From Nocardia wallacei (GTDB taxonomy: Bacteria > Actinomycetota > Actinomycetes > Mycobacteriales > Mycobacteriaceae): a DNA stretch of 64,000 nucleotides. Positions 1-8,721 of this stretch are shown one piece after another; the first letter of the stretch is position 1; every line of letters begins with the position of its first letter. A program made the translations under genes and the position numbers. The notes beneath the pieces are model-generated. The model had not been told where the DNA came from. It was given only the letters and a program-made list of their open reading frames with translations, and ran no database searches. Where the stretch lies: NCBI RefSeq assembly GCF_014466955.1, contig NZ_AP023396.1, positions 7,626,001-7,690,000 of the forward strand, given 5' to 3'.

Positions 1-674
1 ACCCGGTTGGCCAGCTGGAGTTTGCGCAGCGTGGCCTGGACGTGGTTCTCGACCGTGCGGTGGCTCAGGCCCAGGCGAGTGGCGATCTGCTTGGCGGACA
101 AGCCCTTGGCGACCATGCGCAGCACCTCGGTCTCGCGGTCGGTCAGTGCCGGGCGGTGCGGTTCGTCGCGGCCGGACGGCGCGCTGGCGATACGGCGGTA
201 CTCACCGAGGACCAGACCGGCCAGGCCCGGCGTGAACACCGCCTGCCCGGCCGCGGTGGCGCGCACCGCCGCGACGAGTTCCGCGGCCGAGGCGCTCTTC
301 ACCAGGTAGCCGGTGGCGCCCGCCTTGATCGCGTCCAGCACGTCGCCGCGTTCGGCCGAGGCGGACAGCACCAGCACCCGGCTGTCCGGCGAGACCCGCA
401 GAATCTCGGTGGTGGCCTGAGCGCCGTTGCCGTCGGGGAGCCGCATATCCATCAACACCACCGTCGGCCGCACGGCCGCGGCGCGGCGGGTCGCCGACCC
501 GACACCGTCGGCGGTGGCGGCCACCTGAAACCCGGCCTCGGTCAGATCGCGCGAAACGCCGTCGCGCCACATCGGGTGATCGTCCACCACCATCACCGAA
601 ACGTCTTCGGCGGCAGCGCCTTCCGGCTTCGCATCGCCCGGACGTTCGCCGCCCGGCACATCATCTCCGCTCAT
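1..674 (-). CDS. NarL/LuxR-family response regulator (3' end cut by window edge)
   Basis: DNA-binding response regulator of a two-component system, probably phosphorylated by the histidine kinase encoded just upstream (860-2029). The reverse-strand frame opens with ATG at 674. A receiver domain follows, with the acidic pair VVDDH near residue 30 and the phospho-acceptor Asp76 in VLMDMRLPDG, then the switch Lys in YLVKSA. The C-terminal LuxR helix-turn-helix is clear: LTDRETEVLRMVAKGLSAKQ, then HRTVENHVQATLRKL. The last residues and stop lie outside the window. The kinase and regulator are separated by about 185 bp holding a degenerate 19-bp repeat array. The pairing with a MacS-like kinase suggests a MacR-type regulator, but that is inference; family assignment is secure, target genes unknown. 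Confidence 0.93.
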   Translation of the reverse strand, partial: MSGDDVPGGERPGDAKPEGAAAEDVSVMVVDDHPMWRDGVSRDLTEAGFQVAATADGVGSATRRAAAVRPTVVLMDMRLPDGNGAQATTEILRVSPDSRVLVLSASAERGDVLDAIKAGATGYLVKSASAAELVAAVRATAAGQAVFTPGLAGLVLGEYRRIASAPSGRDEPHRPALTDRETEVLRMVAKGLSAKQIATRLGLSHRTVENHVQATLRKLQLANR

Positions 675-696
675 GTTCGTCTCCCGTCCCGCCCGG

Positions 697-829
697 TCTC
701 CCGCGTCAACTCCGACCTACCGCACCGGCTCCGGCCGCCCAGACCAACTCGCGCCTTCCACACCAATTCAGGTCTCCTACACCAACTCCGGCCTCCCACA
801 CCGACTCCGCTCGTCCGCATCGGCTCCGG
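697..829. repeat. Degenerate 19-bp tandem repeat, seven copies
   Basis: Seven consecutive 19-bp units start at 697, 716, 735, 754, 773, 792 and 811. Approximate top-strand consensus: CCTCCCACACCAACTCCGG; the core pattern is C-A-C-C-R-A-C-T-C-C-G. The unit just before (678-696) is only weakly similar. The array fills the gap between the kinase stop (860) and the response regulator start (674). A 19-bp period is not a multiple of three, so it is not a coding repeat. Confidence 0.75.
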
Positions 830-859
830 ACCCCCCGGCTGTACGCGACCGCGTCATCG

Positions 860-2029
860 TCAGGCCCCGGTCGGTCGGGGCACGCGGAATTCCCATTCGG
901 TGCCTTCCTCCGTGGTGAGCAATTCCGTTTCGCCGCCCAGGGCCTCGATGCGGCCGACGATCGAGCGCGTCACTCCCATTCGCCCTTCGGCGGCCGCGTC
1001 GGCGAGCCGGCCGGGGGCGATGCCGGGGCCGTCGTCGCGGATGCTCACCACCAGAGCATCGCCCATATCCTCCAGCAGCACATACGCTTTGGCATCGGGT
1101 CCGGCGTGCAGTGCGGTATTCGACAGCGCCGCCGCGACGGCCGCCGCGATTTCCCGGGCGGTGTATTCGCCGATCCGCACGGGGTCGCCCGGGGTGGAGA
1201 CGAAGACCGAGGGGGACGCCTGCGCGGTCAGCAGCGGGCGTAGATCGACTCGCGCACCGCCGGATTCGGACCGGGCGCCCTGCTCGGAGATCAAGACCCG
1301 CAGGGCCACTTCCTGTTCCCCCGCGCGCTGCGCGAGTTCCGCTGTGCTGCCGCCGATCTCACTCCCCCGGCGCTTGATGTAACTGAGTACCTGCAGGACA
1401 CCGTCGTGCACCTCGCGCGCCAAGCGCTCCCGTTCCTGCGCCGCGGCGGTCAACCGCATCGCGGCCTCCAGTTGCCGCTGGGCTCGGCGGGCCGTGCTGG
1501 CGGCGAGGCCGATCGCCAGGCCCACCGACACGAGCACGGGCGCGGTGGCGTCGTTCCACAGCTCCAGTTCCCACTGCTCCCGCACCGCGATGCTCACCGC
1601 CGAGACCAGCAGCCCGGACAGCACACCGCCGATCGCACCCCACCGGATGGCCGCCGACATCACCGCATTCGCGGCCCAGAGCGTGGTCGGCAACGTCTGG
1701 TGCCCGTGATACCAGTCGTAGTCGGCGACCAGCCGGGTCGAGGCCATCAGCGCGATCACCACTGCGTGGTCCCCGAGCACCACCGCCGTGTGCCGACGCG
1801 CGGACTCGGGATCGGCCCACTGCGACAACAGGATCGCCGAAACCACCGACCACACCACCAGTCCCCCGATCAGCAGCCAGCTGAGCCCGGGCTCCCGATA
1901 CGAGTCCACCGAAGCGACCTGCTGCCCCACCGCATACAACACGGTGACCAGCCGAAACGCCTGCGCCGCCCGCCACAGCGGAGCAGTCGCCACCGCATCG
2001 TTGCCCTGCTCGGCGGCCACTATCCCCAC
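860..2029 (-). CDS. MacS-like sensor histidine kinase
   Basis: Membrane sensor kinase of 389 residues. The N-terminal ~180 residues hold several hydrophobic helices (for example WLLIGGLVVWSVVSAILL and ATAPVLVSVGLAIGLAAS), matching the DUF5931-type sensor of the MacS family. The phospho-acceptor is His208 in REVHDGVLQVLSYI, as in HisKA_3/NarX-type kinases. The ATPase domain has an N-box (ALSNTALHA) and G-boxes (DDGPGIAPG and GRMGVTRSIVGRI). The GTG start at 2029 lies 6 bp after the transporter stop, so it is probably cotranscribed with the AI-2E gene upstream and the response regulator downstream. The signal sensed cannot be read from the sequence. Confidence 0.9.
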   Translation of the reverse strand: MGIVAAEQGNDAVATAPLWRAAQAFRLVTVLYAVGQQVASVDSYREPGLSWLLIGGLVVWSVVSAILLSQWADPESARRHTAVVLGDHAVVIALMASTRLVADYDWYHGHQTLPTTLWAANAVMSAAIRWGAIGGVLSGLLVSAVSIAVREQWELELWNDATAPVLVSVGLAIGLAASTARRAQRQLEAAMRLTAAAQERERLAREVHDGVLQVLSYIKRRGSEIGGSTAELAQRAGEQEVALRVLISEQGARSESGGARVDLRPLLTAQASPSVFVSTPGDPVRIGEYTAREIAAAVAAALSNTALHAGPDAKAYVLLEDMGDALVVSIRDDGPGIAPGRLADAAAEGRMGVTRSIVGRIEALGGETELLTTEEGTEWEFRVPRPTGA

Positions 2030-2035
2030 CTCGGC

Positions 2036-3310
2036 TCAGCCGTCGCCCGCATCGCGGATCTTCTCCGCTTCCCCGGCCGAGGCCGCGGGGGCGGGCAGGG
2101 AGTAGCGGCCCTCGTCCGGGGTGTCGGGTTCGGCGTGGAACATCGGCTCGTCCGGTTCGCCGGTGTTGAGTTCCTGGTACAGCTCCTCCGGACTGCCCGC
2201 CAGGAGTGAGCGGACGGCCGTGTTGAGCACCGCGACGAACGGCACGGCCAGCAGGCCGCCCGCGATGCCCGCCAGCACGACACCGGCGGTGATGGCCAGC
2301 ACGACCGCCAGCGGATGGATGCGGACCGCCCGGCCCAGCAGCAACGGTTGCAGCACATGGCTTTCCAGCTGCATCACCGCGATCGTGATGCCCAGCACGA
2401 TCAGCGCGGTCACCAGTCCCTTGGTCATCAGCGCCAGGAACACCGCCACCGACCCGGCCAGCACCGACCCGACGATCGGGATGAACGCGCCGATGAACAC
2501 CAGCGAGGCCAGCGGCAGCGCCAACGGCACGTTGAGGATCCCCAGCCCGGCCCCGATGCCGATGGCGTCCACGGCCGCCACCACCACGGTGGCCCGCACG
2601 AATCCGATCAGCGTTCCGAAACCCAGCTGCCCGGCCTTGCGCACCCGCGGCCGCTGCTCGGTCGGAATGACCCGGGTGACGAACTGCCAGATCTGGTCGC
2701 CGCTGTAGAGGAAGAAGATGGTGATGAACAGCGTCAGGAAGATGCCGGTGAGGAATTCCCCGATCGCCGCCGCGGTGGTCAGCGCGCCGCTGGTGAGCGA
2801 ATCCTGGTTGGACTCCAGCGTTTTGATGATGGTGTTGCCCGCGTTGCGAATCTGGTCGTTGCTCAGGTGCAGCGGGCCGTTGATCAGCCAGTCCTGAATG
2901 GTGTGGATGCTGGTCTTGAACTCGTCGGTCAACTGCGGCAGGCCGTTGACGAACTGCTCGATGACGAAGGTGAAGACCCCCGCCAGCAATCCGAGCGATC
3001 CGATCAGTGCGACGAACACCGCGACCGAGCGCGGCAACCCCATCCGCTGCATCCAGTCCACCACCGGCGACAGCAGCGCCGCCAGCAACAACGCGATCGC
3101 CAGCGGAATGACCACGGTGGTCAGCCGGTGCGCCAGATAGGCCACGGCCAGCACCGCGACCAGGATGATCAGCAACCGCCAGGACCATTCGGCCGCCTCC
3201 CGCACCAGCGGATGCACCGCCTCGGCCGCGCGCCGGGCGGGCCGCTCCCGCACCACCGCTCCCCCGGCCGTGTCCTCGCTGTCCTCGCGGCTGCTCCCCA
3301 CGTCACTCAC
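2036..3310 (-). CDS. AI-2E/PerM-family transporter
   Basis: Polytopic membrane protein of 424 residues in the AI-2E family transporter superfamily. Members include autoinducer-2 exporters and Na+/H+ antiporters, so the substrate is not predictable. The N-terminal ~45 residues are polar; paired hydrophobic helices follow (LLIILVAVLAVAYLAHRL, LAIALLLAALLSPVVDWM), then a soluble-looking middle around residues 125-165, and a C-terminal membrane block with VFIGAFIPIVGSVLAGSVAV, typical of the family. Start is GTG 3310: a TAGGCT -10 box (3317-3322, reverse strand) ends 6 nt before it and there is no Shine-Dalgarno, so the mRNA is likely leaderless. It probably leads the operon with the MacS-like kinase and response regulator. 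Confidence 0.9.
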   Translation of the reverse strand: MSDVGSSREDSEDTAGGAVVRERPARRAAEAVHPLVREAAEWSWRLLIILVAVLAVAYLAHRLTTVVIPLAIALLLAALLSPVVDWMQRMGLPRSVAVFVALIGSLGLLAGVFTFVIEQFVNGLPQLTDEFKTSIHTIQDWLINGPLHLSNDQIRNAGNTIIKTLESNQDSLTSGALTTAAAIGEFLTGIFLTLFITIFFLYSGDQIWQFVTRVIPTEQRPRVRKAGQLGFGTLIGFVRATVVVAAVDAIGIGAGLGILNVPLALPLASLVFIGAFIPIVGSVLAGSVAVFLALMTKGLVTALIVLGITIAVMQLESHVLQPLLLGRAVRIHPLAVVLAITAGVVLAGIAGGLLAVPFVAVLNTAVRSLLAGSPEELYQELNTGEPDEPMFHAEPDTPDEGRYSLPAPAASAGEAEKIRDAGDG

Positions 3311-3316
3311 GCCGCG

Positions 3317-3322
3317 AGCCTA
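3317..3322 (-). promoter_or_regulatory. -10 box, leaderless start of AI-2E operon
   Basis: On the reverse strand TAGGCT is followed by 6 nt (CGCGGC) and the GTG start at 3310. This is the TANNNT-N6/7-start arrangement seen repeatedly in this window. Confidence 0.65.
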
Positions 3323-3368
3323 ACCGCACCGGCACGCGTGCGCGCGGGACCGCACCGGCGTGAAACGC

Positions 3369-3374
3369 TAGATT
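3369..3374 (+). promoter_or_regulatory. -10 box, leaderless start of adenylate cyclase
   Basis: TAGATT followed by 7 nt (GGTCCTC) and GTG at 3382. It lies divergent from the AI-2E promoter, about 50 bp away. Confidence 0.6.
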
Positions 3375-3381
3375 GGTCCTC

Positions 3382-4950
3382 GTGTCGGCGCCCTTGGAAG
3401 CGGTCAAACAGACCATGCGAACGCGCTGGCCGCTGTACCTGGCATCGATGCTGGCGGCCAACGCCTTCGGTGCGATTCTGGTGTACGCGTTCATCCAGTA
3501 CGGCCTGCCCTCGCCGGAGGGCTCGCCGACGGGTGTGCGCCGCACCGGCCTGCTGATTCCCGTGACGGTGTTCGTGGTCGGCGGTGCGCTGAGCGTGACC
3601 GCGTCGGCGCTGATGCTGCGCCCGGTGATGCGCTGGCAATTGCGGGGCGGCCCGCCGAGTCGTCAGGAGCAGATGGCCGCGCTGCACGCGCCGCTGCGGC
3701 AGGCCATCGTGCATCTGCTGTTGTGGCTGGTCGGCGGCGGCGTGCTGGCCGCGACGATCATCGTCGACACGCCCGAGCTGGCGGGTGCGGTCATCGTCAC
3801 CGAATGTATGGCGGCCACCATCGTGTTCGGCTTCACCTACATGCTCGGCGAACGCATCCTGCGCCCCGTCGCCGCGCACGCGCTGTCGACCGGAACCTTC
3901 GACCACACCCTGACCCCCGGCGTCGGCACCCGGATGGCGATGACCTGGGGCATGGGGACCTTCGCGCCGACCATCGCGATCGTGCTGCTGTGCGTCACCC
4001 AGATCACCTCGCAGGTGCAGTTCTCCGCGCGGTCGCTGGCGGTGTCGATCCTGCTGCTGTGCGGTGTGGTGATCATGCAGGCGCTGGCGCTGTCGATGCT
4101 GACCGGCTCGAGCATCTCCGATCCGGTGCGCCAGCTCTCGCGCGCCATCAATCGCGTGCAGGAGGGCGCGCGCGACGTGCAGGTGGAGGTGTTCGACGGC
4201 AGCGAGATCGGGCTGCTGCAGGTCGGGTTCAACCGGATGATGGAAGAGGCCGCGCAGCGCCGCGAACTGCAGGAGCTGTTCGGCCAGCACGTCGGCGAGG
4301 AGGTGGCCCGCCGGGCCCTCGAGTTCGGCACCGAACTCGGTGGCGAGACCCGGTTCGTCGCGGTGCTGTTCGTGGACATGGTCGGCTCCACCGCGACCGC
4401 CGCCGAGCGCCCGCCGACCGAGGTGGTGAGCCTGCTCAACGAGTTCTTCCGGGTCGTGGTCGACGTCGTCGATCGCAACAACGGTCTGATCAACAAATTC
4501 GTCGGGGACGCGGCGCTGGCAATTTTCGGCGCACCGCTGGATCGCCCCGACGCACCCACGGCCGCGCTGACCGCCGCCCGGGAACTGCGTGAGGCGCTGC
4601 GCGAGGTGCCTGGTCTGGATATCGGCATCGGGGTGTCCGCGGGCCTGGCCGTGGCCGGAAATATCGGGGCCGCAAATCGTTTCGAATACACCGTGATCGG
4701 CGATCCGGTCAACGAGGCTTCCCGGCTGACCGAACTGGCCAAGGAACATCCCGGCCGGGTGCTCGGTTCGGGTAGCGCGCTGTATTTCGCCGACGCGCGG
4801 GAGCAGCAATTCTGGGAATCCGGCGACGAGGTGCAGTTGCGCGGGCGCCGCCGCAAAACCCGTCTGGCCTGGCCGAAGCCGCTGGACAACCACCGCGCGG
4901 AGGCCGGCGGGGCCGATGTCGAGCTGCGCCCCGACTCGATAGTGGACTGA
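3382..4950 (+). CDS. Class IIIb adenylate cyclase with membrane anchor and HAMP domain
   Basis: Makes cAMP from ATP at the membrane. Six hydrophobic segments fill residues ~15-245, a HAMP linker follows (DPVRQLSRAINRVQEGARD to MMEEAA), then a class III cyclase domain from ~325. All catalytic positions are visible: metal Asp332 (LFVDMVGST) and Asp376 (KFVGDA), purine-binding Lys372, and transition-state Asn444 and Arg448 (VNEASR). The second purine-specifying position is Thr437 rather than Asp; a Lys/Thr pair marks class IIIb, like M. tuberculosis Rv1318c-Rv1320c and Rv3645. Start GTG 3382 was chosen over TTG 3373 because a TAGATT -10 box sits 7 nt before it. Divergent from the AI-2E operon; no obvious partner gene. 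Confidence 0.93.
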   Translation: MSAPLEAVKQTMRTRWPLYLASMLAANAFGAILVYAFIQYGLPSPEGSPTGVRRTGLLIPVTVFVVGGALSVTASALMLRPVMRWQLRGGPPSRQEQMAALHAPLRQAIVHLLLWLVGGGVLAATIIVDTPELAGAVIVTECMAATIVFGFTYMLGERILRPVAAHALSTGTFDHTLTPGVGTRMAMTWGMGTFAPTIAIVLLCVTQITSQVQFSARSLAVSILLLCGVVIMQALALSMLTGSSISDPVRQLSRAINRVQEGARDVQVEVFDGSEIGLLQVGFNRMMEEAAQRRELQELFGQHVGEEVARRALEFGTELGGETRFVAVLFVDMVGSTATAAERPPTEVVSLLNEFFRVVVDVVDRNNGLINKFVGDAALAIFGAPLDRPDAPTAALTAARELREALREVPGLDIGIGVSAGLAVAGNIGAANRFEYTVIGDPVNEASRLTELAKEHPGRVLGSGSALYFADAREQQFWESGDEVQLRGRRRKTRLAWPKPLDNHRAEAGGADVELRPDSIVD

Positions 4951-5018
4951 ACGGTCTGCGTGCCCGGCGCGAAACACGTGCCGAAAGCAGGGGGCTGCGT
5001 CGCAAAAGAACCGTTCGT

Positions 5019-5024
5019 TAGGCT
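5019..5024 (+). promoter_or_regulatory. -10 box, leaderless start of UPF0104-like gene
   Basis: TAGGCT followed by 7 nt (GACGGAC) and GTG at 5032. Confidence 0.6.
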
Positions 5025-5031
5025 GACGGAC

Positions 5032-6240
5032 GTGAGGGCCCATGGTGAACTAGCCGGCGACTCCGAGTCGCCCGCCGAACCGGGCCGCCGGGGGCGGTTC
5101 TGGTGGGTGAAATGGGTTCTCGGGGTAGGGCTGTCGGCACTGCTGATCGCCGAGGGTGTTTATCTGTGGCCCCGTTTGCACGATTCGTGGCGAAATCTGA
5201 CGGAAATCCATTGGGGCTGGGTCGCGGCCTGCATCTTCGTGCAGGCGGTGTCGATGAGCGGTTTCGGGCGGATCCAGAAACAGTTGCTGCGGGCCGGTGG
5301 CGTGGCGGTGAGCCAGCGTAAATCCGTGGCGGTCGTCTACGGCGCGACCGCGATGTCGGTGACGCTGCCCGCCGGTCAGGTGTTCTCGACGGCGTTCACC
5401 TATCGCCAGACGCGGCGCTGGGGCGCGAGTCCGATGGTGGCGTCGTGGCAGCTGGTGATGTCGGGTGTGGTCGCCGCGGCGGGCATGGTGCTGCTCGGGG
5501 TGGGCGGGGCCGTGCTGGTGGGTGATCAGGTCGGGCCGTGGAAGCTGGTGCTGCCGGTGGCCGCGGTGATCGCGCTGATCTGGGCGGGCAACTACGTCTC
5601 GAACAATCCGGGCACGCTGGAGTCGCTGGTCCGGCGGGTACTGCGCCTGGTCAACCGGATTCGGCACCATGCGGCCGACAGCGGCATGGACAAGGTGCAC
5701 GAGATCCTGCACCAGCTGGAGTCGGTGGAGCTGGGGCGGCGCGACGGCGGTCTGGTCGGGGCGTGGGCCGTGGTGCACCGGATCGGCGACGTGGCCTGCC
5801 TGGGCGCCGCCTGCTACGCCGTGGGCGCCGAGCCGCGGCTGGCCGGGCTGCTCATCGCGTTCAGCGTCGGCAAGGCGGTCGGCACCATACCGTTCGCGCC
5901 CGGCGGCATCGTCTACGTGGACGCCACCCTGGTCTACAGCCTCACCGCCGCCGCCGGGCTGCCCGCCGCCCAGGCCGTCGCTGCGGCCTTCGTCTATCGG
6001 ATGGTCAGCTTCATCCTGGTCGCGATCATCGGCTGGATCGTCTTCGCGTTCCTGTTCCGCAAGCCGCAGGCCGAGGACGCGGAGTTCGAGAAGGAGTTCG
6101 AGCGCCGCTCGGCGATTCTGGCCGAGCAGCGGCTGTTGAACGAGAAGCGTCCACGGGAGGAGAAGGCGCCCGAGTCCCCGGGCAAGGCGAGCCCGGGGTC
6201 GGCCGACGGCACCGCCGCCGGACAGCCCGGCGAGAGCTGA
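5032..6240 (+). CDS. Lysylphosphatidylglycerol synthase-like (UPF0104) membrane protein
   Basis: Polytopic membrane protein of 402 residues resembling the flippase half of MprF/LPG synthase (UPF0104, TIGR00374-type) without the lysyl-transferase domain. Visible helices include WVLGVGLSALLIAEGVYLW, QLVMSGVVAAAGMVLLGVGG and LVLPVAAVIALIWAGNY, and the late family segment SVGKAVGTIPFAPGGIVYVD is well kept. The C-terminal ~45 residues are charged and Pro-rich, presumably cytoplasmic. Start GTG 5032 is preferred over the upstream GTG 4960 because a TAGGCT -10 box ends 7 nt before it and no Shine-Dalgarno is seen. Probable role is lipid handling or translocation; the substrate is unknown. Confidence 0.87.
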   Translation: MRAHGELAGDSESPAEPGRRGRFWWVKWVLGVGLSALLIAEGVYLWPRLHDSWRNLTEIHWGWVAACIFVQAVSMSGFGRIQKQLLRAGGVAVSQRKSVAVVYGATAMSVTLPAGQVFSTAFTYRQTRRWGASPMVASWQLVMSGVVAAAGMVLLGVGGAVLVGDQVGPWKLVLPVAAVIALIWAGNYVSNNPGTLESLVRRVLRLVNRIRHHAADSGMDKVHEILHQLESVELGRRDGGLVGAWAVVHRIGDVACLGAACYAVGAEPRLAGLLIAFSVGKAVGTIPFAPGGIVYVDATLVYSLTAAAGLPAAQAVAAAFVYRMVSFILVAIIGWIVFAFLFRKPQAEDAEFEKEFERRSAILAEQRLLNEKRPREEKAPESPGKASPGSADGTAAGQPGES

Positions 6241-6327
6241 CACCGGCCCCGTCTGTCACCGTGACGCGACGCGGAACCGCCGCAAGCTCCGCTGTGGCCT
6301 CGGGACGAGCGGCCACATCGCTCCCAT

Positions 6328-6333
6328 TACCCT
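6328..6333 (+). promoter_or_regulatory. -10 box, leaderless start of DUF3054 gene
   Basis: TACCCT followed by 6 nt (GACGGC) and GTG at 6340. Confidence 0.6.
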
Positions 6334-6339
6334 GACGGC

Positions 6340-6717
6340 GTGAGGAAACTGGGGCCGTTCGTGGTCGACCTGCTGCTGGTGATCGTCTTCTGCGCGATCG
6401 GGCGGCGCAGTCACGACGAGGCGGTGCTCACCGGGTTGCTGCGTACGCTGTGGCCGTTCGGCGCGGGGCTGGTCGTCGGGTGGTTGCTGGCGGCGGGGCT
6501 GGGCGCCCGCGACGGATTCGCCGCTGCGCTACGGCGATTCGATCCGCTGCCGCTGTGGCCGACGGGCGTCGTGGTGTGGCTGTCCACGCTCGTGGTCGGC
6601 ATGCTGCTGCGCGTGGTCAGCGGTCAGGGCACCGCGGTCAGCTTCATCATCGTGGCGGCGACGGTCCTCGCGGTCTTCCTGCTCGGCTGGCGACTCGCCT
6701 GGCGATTCCGGCGCTGA
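6340..6717 (+). CDS. DUF3054 family small membrane protein
   Basis: 125-residue protein with four hydrophobic helices (FVVDLLLVIVFCAIG, LWPFGAGLVVGWLLAAGLG, GVVVWLSTLVVGMLLRVVSG, FIIVAATVLAVFLLGWRLAW), matching the size and layout of DUF3054 proteins of actinobacteria, whose function is unknown. The GRRSHDE motif after the first helix is typical of the family. Leaderless GTG start supported by the TACCCT box. It is convergent with the penicillin-binding-like gene and separated from it by 46 bp. Confidence 0.85.
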   Translation: MRKLGPFVVDLLLVIVFCAIGRRSHDEAVLTGLLRTLWPFGAGLVVGWLLAAGLGARDGFAAALRRFDPLPLWPTGVVVWLSTLVVGMLLRVVSGQGTAVSFIIVAATVLAVFLLGWRLAWRFRR

Positions 6718-6763
6718 CTTCTTTGCGCCACCAGGCTCTTTCGGGACGTCGGCGTGAGGACAG

Positions 6764-8443
6764 CTACTTGTCGTCCGGGGCCGCGAGGGCTTGGAGCATA
6801 CGGGCCGCCATGCGTGAGGTGGCGTCGCCGCTGTCCACGTCGTCGATGTGGATGGCGAAGGCCAGGTCCCCCATGTTCGCCAGTAACCAGCCGCTGGTTC
6901 CGGCGGTCGCGGCGTATGCCGTTACGCCTGCGTACCGGCGCAGCGCCGCCAGCTCGGGGCCACCCGCGGCATCGTCGGTGAGCATGCGGCGCAGCTGCTG
7001 CAGCACCGGGTCGGGCAGCGGGGAGAGCTCGGCCTCGGTGGTGGCGGGGCGACCGATCTCGATCATCGGCGGGACGACCGAACCGCGGGCGATGGTCGAG
7101 GCGGCGAGCGCCATTCCGAACGGACTGGCCAGGATCGGGTCGGCCCCGCCCTGGCGCACCTGCTCCACACCGCGGCCGCCGATCGGCAATCGGCCCGTGG
7201 TCTGTTCCAGGCCGGGCACCTTGAAGCCGATGCCGACCCCGAGCGTGGCCGCCGCCTCGGCCGCGTCCTGCACCGAAACATCTTGCGGCGCCTTCTTTTT
7301 CGCGACCGCCGCGGCCTGCTTGAACAGCTCGATCATGCCCCCGGCCGGGTAGGCGCCGGTGAACGCGACCGGACCCTGCTCGCTGGCGTAGGTGTTCTGC
7401 GCGGCGGCCACGACGGCGCCGGTGGAGGGCTGCACGGCCACGATCGAGGCCGCCGTCCCGGCGCTCACCACAGCGTCCTCGGCGGCCCGCTGCAACCGTT
7501 GGTCCAGTGTGGAGGCGATATCCGGTCCGGGCGGGCCCTGCTGTCCGGCCAGCTGCGCGACCGGACGCCCGTCGGCCTCGAACAGCTTCACGCCCCAGCC
7601 CGCGTGGTTGTCGCGATTCTCCTGCCACACCTTGCGGAAGGCATCGGTGAGCGGCGAGAAGATGCGGCGGTCGGTGACGATCAGCCGTGGCTCCTTGTCC
7701 ATGACCACGCCCGGGATCGGCGCCATCCGCGGCTCCAGGATCGCGAAATCGTCTTCCCGCAACTGCACCGCGACCACGGGTTTGCCCTGGGACGCTGCCA
7801 ATTGCTGCATCAGCGACGGCCCGGTGATCAGCGGGGCGACCGGAGCGATGGCGTCGGCCAGCGCGTTGGTGGAGGCCACCGGGTCGGGGGTCTTGGCGGG
7901 ATCGAGCTTCACCACGTTGATCACCTGCTCGGTCATCAGCGTGTTGCCCGCGTTGTCGTTGACCTTGGGCGGCGGGGCGTCGGTGCGTACCAGCTTGATG
8001 CTGCGCTGGCCGTCCAGTTGCGGGGCCACCACATTGGGCTCCCAGGAGATGCGCCAGCCGATTGCGAGCTTGCGAATGGTGCCTTGCAGATCGTAGGTCC
8101 AGTCCTTGCCGGGACCGAAGTTCCAGTCGGCCTTCAGGTTGAACATGCCCGAATCGCCGTCCAGGCCGATGTACTGGGCAACCTGGTAATCAGGTTTGCC
8201 GGGATTGAGCCCGTCGAACAACTTCTGCAGGGTGGCCTCGGCGCCGTTGGGGTACGAGGTCAGCTGGGCGGCACTCTCGGCGTCTCGATCGTCCAGTAGT
8301 TGAGTGAATTTCTCGACGATGGCTTGGGGGCTGTCCGGCTTGTCGTCCAGGCCGCACGATCCCAGCGCGACCACCAGGGCGACCGCGCCCGCAAGTGCCG
8401 CTGCGCCGCGAACGCGAAAGCGGCGGGATCCCCACACATCCAT
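6764..8443 (-). CDS. Penicillin-binding-protein-like lipoprotein lacking catalytic motifs
   Basis: About 559 residues: lipoprotein signal (hydrophobic core, then VVALGSC, lipidated Cys30), an NTF2-like/MecA_N-type domain (~40-160), a PBP dimerisation region and a C-terminal transpeptidase fold. The fold is recognisable (SIVAVQPSTGAVVAAAQN), but the SxxK site reads GAYPAGGMIELF: Gly369 and Glu372 replace Ser and Lys. The KTG box also appears lost; the matching stretch reads AATAGTSGWLLANMGDLAFA. It is therefore probably a non-enzymatic paralogue of the Rv2864c-type penicillin-binding lipoprotein, perhaps a scaffold or regulator of wall synthesis. ATG 8443 was chosen; GTG 8452 adds three residues and is also possible. 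Confidence 0.85.
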   Translation of the reverse strand: MDVWGSRRFRVRGAAALAGAVALVVALGSCGLDDKPDSPQAIVEKFTQLLDDRDAESAAQLTSYPNGAEATLQKLFDGLNPGKPDYQVAQYIGLDGDSGMFNLKADWNFGPGKDWTYDLQGTIRKLAIGWRISWEPNVVAPQLDGQRSIKLVRTDAPPPKVNDNAGNTLMTEQVINVVKLDPAKTPDPVASTNALADAIAPVAPLITGPSLMQQLAASQGKPVVAVQLREDDFAILEPRMAPIPGVVMDKEPRLIVTDRRIFSPLTDAFRKVWQENRDNHAGWGVKLFEADGRPVAQLAGQQGPPGPDIASTLDQRLQRAAEDAVVSAGTAASIVAVQPSTGAVVAAAQNTYASEQGPVAFTGAYPAGGMIELFKQAAAVAKKKAPQDVSVQDAAEAAATLGVGIGFKVPGLEQTTGRLPIGGRGVEQVRQGGADPILASPFGMALAASTIARGSVVPPMIEIGRPATTEAELSPLPDPVLQQLRRMLTDDAAGGPELAALRRYAGVTAYAATAGTSGWLLANMGDLAFAIHIDDVDSGDATSRMAARMLQALAAPDDK

Positions 8444-8675
8444 ATCGCCCACTCTTCACTCTTGCCACTCCAGTAACAAGACCAACGGTACCCGAATAAA
8501 TCTGCCGCGACGCCGGCTCGGCGCCGCCCGCATTCTCCATGCTCAGAGACCAGAATAGTGCCCCGACCGCGACAACCGGCGCATAGGGCGCGGAATCGCC
8601 GACCGTGTTGATCATGCGACCGTCTCGCAGCCCGTTCTCCGACAGCGGAATTCGTCGCGCACTCGACGGCGTAAT

Positions 8676-8695
8676 CTTGTAATCACTGTTACAAG
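8676..8695. promoter_or_regulatory. Perfect inverted repeat upstream of 8722 gene
   Basis: CTTGTAA-N6-TTACAAG, 7-bp arms, centred about 36 bp before the start codon. The shape fits a dimeric repressor operator, but no regulator gene is adjacent. The rest of the 8444-8721 gap shows nothing clear. Confidence 0.6.
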
Positions 8696-8721
8696 CTTTT
8701 CAAAGCAAGCGAGGTAGGACC

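Noticed and set aside
8444..8721. Additional gene between PBP-like and 8722 genes
   Set aside because: ORFs here are short and shadow-like; the gap shows only the inverted repeat.
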